Shown piece after piece: positions 60,322-64,000 of a DNA stretch of 64,000 nucleotides; within the stretch, counting starts at the first letter, position 1; the number at the start of each line of letters is the position of its first letter. Source of the DNA: Xanthobacteraceae bacterium (lineage in GTDB: Bacteria; Pseudomonadota; Alphaproteobacteria; Rhizobiales; Xanthobacteraceae); contig JAIESI010000176.1 in assembly GCA_019746135.1 (NCBI GenBank), positions 1 to 64,000 of the forward strand, given 5' to 3'. A program made the position numbers and the translations under genes. A model generated the notes under the pieces. The model did not search any database and had not been told where the DNA came from. It saw only the letters and a program-made list of their open reading frames with translations.

Positions 60322-62766
60322 TTAGAAGCCCGGCGGTGTCTCGACCGCGGCGGGTTTGCCGTTGGTTCTCGGCGTCATCGGCCGCGGCGGCCAGGCCAGG
60401 CCCGAGAACGGAACCGCATCGAGCGACAGCATCGGATTGTAGTACGGATCGTTGAGCAGCGTGTCGCCCCAGCGGGCGCGCAGGGTCCGCAGCTCGCGCT
60501 CGAAGCGTCCGGCGCGATCCGGCGCGCGGTCGCTGCCACGGCTCGCCGACTCGTGGTGGATGAGTCGCGCATGCGGCGTCAGAACCACGCGCTTGCCGGC
60601 GGCGCGAAGCTTCAGACAAAAGTCGACGTCGTTGAAGTTCACCGGAAAGCGCAGCTCGTCCATGCCGCCGACCGCGAGGTAGTCGCTGCGCCTGGTGAGC
60701 AGGCAGGCGGCGGTGACGGCGCTGCCTTCATGCGCAACGCGAAGCGCATCGGCATAGCCGGGATCGGTCTCGAGTCGTTCGTTGAAGGCATGCGCAGCGG
60801 CAAACCGCGGTCCGAGCGCAACTCCGCCATGCTGCACCACCCCGCTCGGCCACAGCAGCAGTGCGCCGACCGCGCCGACGTCCGGCTCGGCGATGCGTCC
60901 CAGCATTTCGCCGAGCCAGGCATCGTCGCGCGCCTCGATATCGTTGTTGAGGAGACAGAGGTAGTCGCTCTGGGCTTTTTCGGCGGCGATATTGTTGAGA
61001 CGGGAGAAATTGAAATAGCCGGGCACGCGCACCACCAGCGCGGTCCTTCCTGCCAGCGTCTCGAGATATTCGAGCATCGCGGGATCCGACGAATCATTGT
61101 CGATGATCATGATCTCCGCCCGCGCTTTCGCGACGGCATGGCGGATCGAATTCAGGCAGGTACGCAGCAACTCGGGCTTGTCACGCACCGGAATGACGAC
61201 GGTGGTCGAACCGCGCGGGATCGGCCGCGAGACCCGCACGGCAGGGAACAGGGTTCCGCGGCCCTCGGCCACCTTTGCGGCAATGCCGCGCGCCTTCAGA
61301 TGCTCCCGCGTTGCTGCCGCAAGCGCGGATCGGGCGGCGGCAACGGGGACGTCTTGCAATACGCCGAGGCAACCGGGGACATGGACGACATTGTTTGCGA
61401 TGCCGTCGTATCGATCGAGAGCATGGTTGAACAATCTGTAGAGGGTCGACGCTCCCGCCTCGAGCGCGGCCTCCACAACCCTGCGGCGGAGCGCGAACAG
61501 ATGCGCGCAATAGCCTTGCTCGAGCATCCGCTCGTAGTCGAATGCCGTGAAGGCGACCGGCCAGAGCGTGCCGTCCTCGCGCTCGATCTCGATGTCGGAG
61601 TAAAGCGCATCGGCATCGGCAAAATCGGCGAAAGCGTCGGCGACGCGTTGCAGGGAGTGCGCTGCGAATCGCGTCCCGTTGAGTGAAAAAACGATGATTT
61701 CACTACGGCCTGCTTCGTTCTCCAGAAAAGCGGCCAGAAGCTCCGGGTCGAAGCCGACCGGGTCGTCCGCATCGGGCATCGCGGCGGCCAGCCACTCCGC
61801 ATAGCCTTGGCTCTCGATGCTTTGCAGCGATTGCTCTTCGGAGCCCGCGCCGACCAGCACGATGGCGATGGCGCTGGTGGAAGCGGTGCGCTTTCCTGTC
61901 TCGACCGGAAAGCGCTCGCTCCAGCGGCGGTAGTCGGAAAGCGGCAGCGACATCGGAACCAGACGGTCGAACAGCGCGCCCCGCAATCGTTCGGATTCGA
62001 CGCCGCCGAGCGCTTCCAGCGTGCGCGCGAGGCCGTCGGGAAACGCAATATGCGCCAGCGGCTCGCGCCCGATCTCGGTTTCGTTGTTCTTGAAGAAACG
62101 CACGCGGCGCACGCGGCCATCGGCGAATCGCTCCGGCAGATGCAGATCGAAGCCGCGGACCGCCCTGGCGTTCTCGCCCGAGCCCTGATGCGACCACAAA
62201 GTGGCCTCGGTTCGCGCCACGGTCTCGCCATCGATCACAGCGGCTACGATGGGGACGCGGTTGCCGTCGGCGCTGCACCATCCGTTGTAGCGAAGCCCGC
62301 CGAGCCAGTGCACCTCGCCGGGGTCGGGCCATCCTGTGGTGGCGACAGGTGCGTCGAGCACGATCGGCGCAGCCAGCGGCGCCCCGCCATTGGCGAGCCG
62401 CGCTTCGACGACAGTGCCGGCGCCAAGCGCGGAATTCGACAGCGTGATGGTGAACCCATAGCAACCGTCGCCCACGTTCTGGCGTGCCAGCTCGGGAACA
62501 AAGCCGTTTGCCCGCGCGAGCTTGACCGGAACGCCGTCGAGCAGCAGCTCGACGACGAAATGGCGATCCGGATCCGACGTGTCGTACGCGTAGCCGGCGA
62601 AACCGTCCGTGCCCGTTCGAAAGAACGCGCACTTCAGGGTTTCATCGGCAGCCGTGGCCTTGGACGGGGCCTTGCCGCTGCGCGATGAGCGCTTGCGCGT
62701 CCGGCGCGTCGCTCGTGTCTCGCCGGTCCGCGGCTTGTTGGCCGGTGATTTGGCGGGTTTCGCCAT
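60322..62766 (-). CDS. Large glycosyltransferase, GT2 domain with N-terminal extension
   Basis: About 814 residues. A basic low-complexity head (residues 1-40) is followed by a beta-rich region of 200-250 residues with two similar modules (each with HFVVELLLDG-like or VPIVAAVIDG-like strands), then an intermediate region, and a GT-A domain from about residue 520. That domain carries TVVIPVRDKPELLRTCLNSI, IDNDSSD, the DxD-type LLNNDIEARDDAW and GGVALGPRF. It is typical of GT2 rhamnosyl- or other sugar transferases of surface glycans or glycoproteins. ATG 62766 was chosen (AAAGGTG upstream; ATG 62799 is possible). It lies next to the type I exporter operon. Confidence 0.82.
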   Translation of the reverse strand: MAKPAKSPANKPRTGETRATRRTRKRSSRSGKAPSKATAADETLKCAFFRTGTDGFAGYAYDTSDPDRHFVVELLLDGVPVKLARANGFVPELARQNVGDGCYGFTITLSNSALGAGTVVEARLANGGAPLAAPIVLDAPVATTGWPDPGEVHWLGGLRYNGWCSADGNRVPIVAAVIDGETVARTEATLWSHQGSGENARAVRGFDLHLPERFADGRVRRVRFFKNNETEIGREPLAHIAFPDGLARTLEALGGVESERLRGALFDRLVPMSLPLSDYRRWSERFPVETGKRTASTSAIAIVLVGAGSEEQSLQSIESQGYAEWLAAAMPDADDPVGFDPELLAAFLENEAGRSEIIVFSLNGTRFAAHSLQRVADAFADFADADALYSDIEIEREDGTLWPVAFTAFDYERMLEQGYCAHLFALRRRVVEAALEAGASTLYRLFNHALDRYDGIANNVVHVPGCLGVLQDVPVAAARSALAAATREHLKARGIAAKVAEGRGTLFPAVRVSRPIPRGSTTVVIPVRDKPELLRTCLNSIRHAVAKARAEIMIIDNDSSDPAMLEYLETLAGRTALVVRVPGYFNFSRLNNIAAEKAQSDYLCLLNNDIEARDDAWLGEMLGRIAEPDVGAVGALLLWPSGVVQHGGVALGPRFAAAHAFNERLETDPGYADALRVAHEGSAVTAACLLTRRSDYLAVGGMDELRFPVNFNDVDFCLKLRAAGKRVVLTPHARLIHHESASRGSDRAPDRAGRFERELRTLRARWGDTLLNDPYYNPMLSLDAVPFSGLAWPPRPMTPRTNGKPAAVETPPGF

Positions 62767-63183
62767 CACGTGGAACACCTTTGCCGCATGCAGGAACAAG
62801 GGAGCCGCTCGGAAACGGCGCTGGCGCGTGAAACCGACCTACTCGCATCAATGTTGAGTGGCGGCATCATGACCGCAAAGCCGTTCGTGGAACAGACGCA
62901 GCGATTTTCTGCGTCGGGCAGTCCCGCACGATCGGTAAAGCTCAATTGGAACCGGATCGGATTTCTTGCGGTATCACGATGCCAATGAAAAATGGATTCG
63001 ATCACGTGCGAAGAATGCAGGCGATCACATCAGAAAATCTGTCGGATTGTTGCAGTTTTGCGAACCATCGCGCGAAATTCTGCGCACGAAATTCACAACA
63101 GCGCAGAGCTAAGGTCACAATGCTGCTCCATTCGACATAAGACTGTCGGTCGCAATGAAAAAAGTGATCCGGAGCTCTCGGCA
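62767..63183. other. 417-base divergent region between GT2 and methyltransferase genes
   Basis: No gene found; small frames lack family likeness. The region is AT-rich for this genome and must contain both divergent promoters. It holds gcgaaattctgcgc at 63072-63085, shared with the gap upstream of the RTX gene, followed at once by a partial second copy cgaaattc (63087-63094). A related gattttctgcg lies at 62905-62915. Confidence 0.6.
63072..63085. promoter_or_regulatory. Motif shared with the RTX upstream region
   Basis: The 14 bases gcgaaattctgcgc are identical to 18474-18487. They lie about 100 bases before the methyltransferase start and 300 before the GT2 start. A second half-copy follows directly, suggesting a dimeric regulator site. 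Function is inferred only. Confidence 0.35.
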
Positions 63184-64000
63184 ATGAGTGACGCACGCAT
63201 CGATCGGCCCAAACTTAAAGAGACCTACGGCGAGCTGTGGGACCGCTACGTGGCGCAGGCGTTCCCGAAGCTGCAGGAGGATTCCGGTGGCGAGTTGACC
63301 TATCCCGGCGAGGAGTGGGGCAACGAGGGATCGTGGCAGTCGATCTTCAATCACCTGTTTGTGCCGTCGGACGTTGCCAAGTGGAAATACGCCATCGAGA
63401 TCGGCGGCGGCGGCGGCAAGTACACCGAGCGCGTGCTTCGCGCCAACGACGATGTCCGGGTGTGGGGCTTCGATGTCAGCCGCAATTTCCTGGAATCGAC
63501 CGCAAGGCGCCTTCATGAGTACGTCGATACCGACCGCCTGTCGTTGCATGAGATCGACGGCGAACGCGCCGACGCGATGATGCAGATCTTCGTGGAAGAA
63601 GGCCTGGCGCGGAAAGTCGATGCAATGTTCAGCATCGACGCCATGGTCCACGTCGACCTGCAATATCTGGTTACCTACTGGATCAATGCCGCGCAGGTGC
63701 TGAAGAAGGGCGGGCGTATTCTGATGACGCTCGCCGATCCGAGCTCGGAGGCGGGTTTCCAGAAGATCATTCGCGATATCGCCAAATTCTACAAATTCCA
63801 GGGCCGGATGTGCCCGAAGTTCGAATATCTCAGCATCCCGATCGTCAAGCACGTGCTGGAAAGCCTCGGCTTTACCATGGAGAAGCTGGAGCACTGGGCG
63901 CAACGCCCAGGTGCGGCTCCACGCGACATCTATCTGATCGCGCGGCTCGACCGGCCCGAGAAGGCCGAGCGTTTCCTCAGCGCAATCCAGAGCTCGAGCG
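63184..64000 (+). CDS. SAM-dependent class I methyltransferase (truncated by window end)
   Basis: The frame opens at ATG 63184 and continues without a stop to the last base, giving at least 272 residues. The SAM-binding motif I is AIEIGGGGGKYTERVL (about residues 70-85), with an acidic motif II in GFDVSRN and the motif IV-like DAMFSIDAMVHVD. An aromatic/charged N-terminus (YGELWDRYVAQAFPKL) precedes the fold. Methyltransferases of this kind often modify sugars or peptides beside glycosyltransferases. It is divergent from the GT2 gene. The C-terminus lies outside the window. Confidence 0.82.
   Translation, partial: MSDARIDRPKLKETYGELWDRYVAQAFPKLQEDSGGELTYPGEEWGNEGSWQSIFNHLFVPSDVAKWKYAIEIGGGGGKYTERVLRANDDVRVWGFDVSRNFLESTARRLHEYVDTDRLSLHEIDGERADAMMQIFVEEGLARKVDAMFSIDAMVHVDLQYLVTYWINAAQVLKKGGRILMTLADPSSEAGFQKIIRDIAKFYKFQGRMCPKFEYLSIPIVKHVLESLGFTMEKLEHWAQRPGAAPRDIYLIARLDRPEKAERFLSAIQSSS

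Overview
The window is high-GC DNA (about 65% by eye) from an alphaproteobacterium. It is most likely a Hyphomicrobiales member near Bradyrhizobium, Rhodopseudomonas or Xanthobacteraceae. The evidence is the nasTS / nrtABD / nirA / nasA nitrate-assimilation locus, the many Bug/TctC solute-binding proteins in catabolic operons, and several intergenic palindromic repeat types of the kind seen in those genomes. No rRNA, tRNA, CRISPR array, phage or transposase gene was recognised. The assignment is inference from gene content.

About 0.2-8.9 kb is an aromatic meta-cleavage neighbourhood. It holds LigB-like and LigA-like halves of a class III extradiol dioxygenase separated by other genes, a clear LigJ-type 4-oxalomesaconate hydratase, an HpcH/HpaI aldolase, a 3-hydroxyisobutyrate dehydrogenase-like enzyme, a maleamate amidohydrolase-like isochorismatase, a polysaccharide-deacetylase-fold enzyme, a secreted amidohydrolase and a luciferase-like monooxygenase. 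From 8.9 to 20.6 kb come an MFS transporter, an ABC-2 exporter, two tandem Bug proteins, a MarR regulator beside an arylsulfotransferase-like propeller, a class I extradiol dioxygenase, an RTX calcium-binding protein, a quinone reductase and an amidohydrolase.

From 20.6 to 38.1 kb lies a second catabolic block. It has a GT87 membrane glycosyltransferase, a tripartite tricarboxylate transporter (TctA, TctB, two Bug proteins), an MBL-fold hydrolase, an Ldh-type dehydrogenase, HpcH and class II aldolases, a three-subunit molybdenum hydroxylase (FAD, 2Fe-2S, Mo), an ACMSD-like amidohydrolase, an SsuABC/TauABC-type importer and another deacetylase-fold enzyme. The substrate is not evident.

From 38.2 to 50.6 kb is a complete assimilatory nitrate locus on the minus strand: nasT-nasS, then a leader with a sigma54-like promoter and an attenuator-like hairpin, then nrtA-nrtB-nrtD-nirA-flavoprotein-nasA-cysG. 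The cysG gene has lost the C-terminal half of its methyltransferase domain at a palindromic repeat. From 50.8 kb to the end are a B12-binding radical SAM protein, a type I secretion system (TolC, HlyB-like ABC, HlyD), a Sel1-repeat protein, a large GT2 glycosyltransferase and a methyltransferase cut by the window edge. The RTX protein at 17-18 kb is the only obvious secretion substrate in view.
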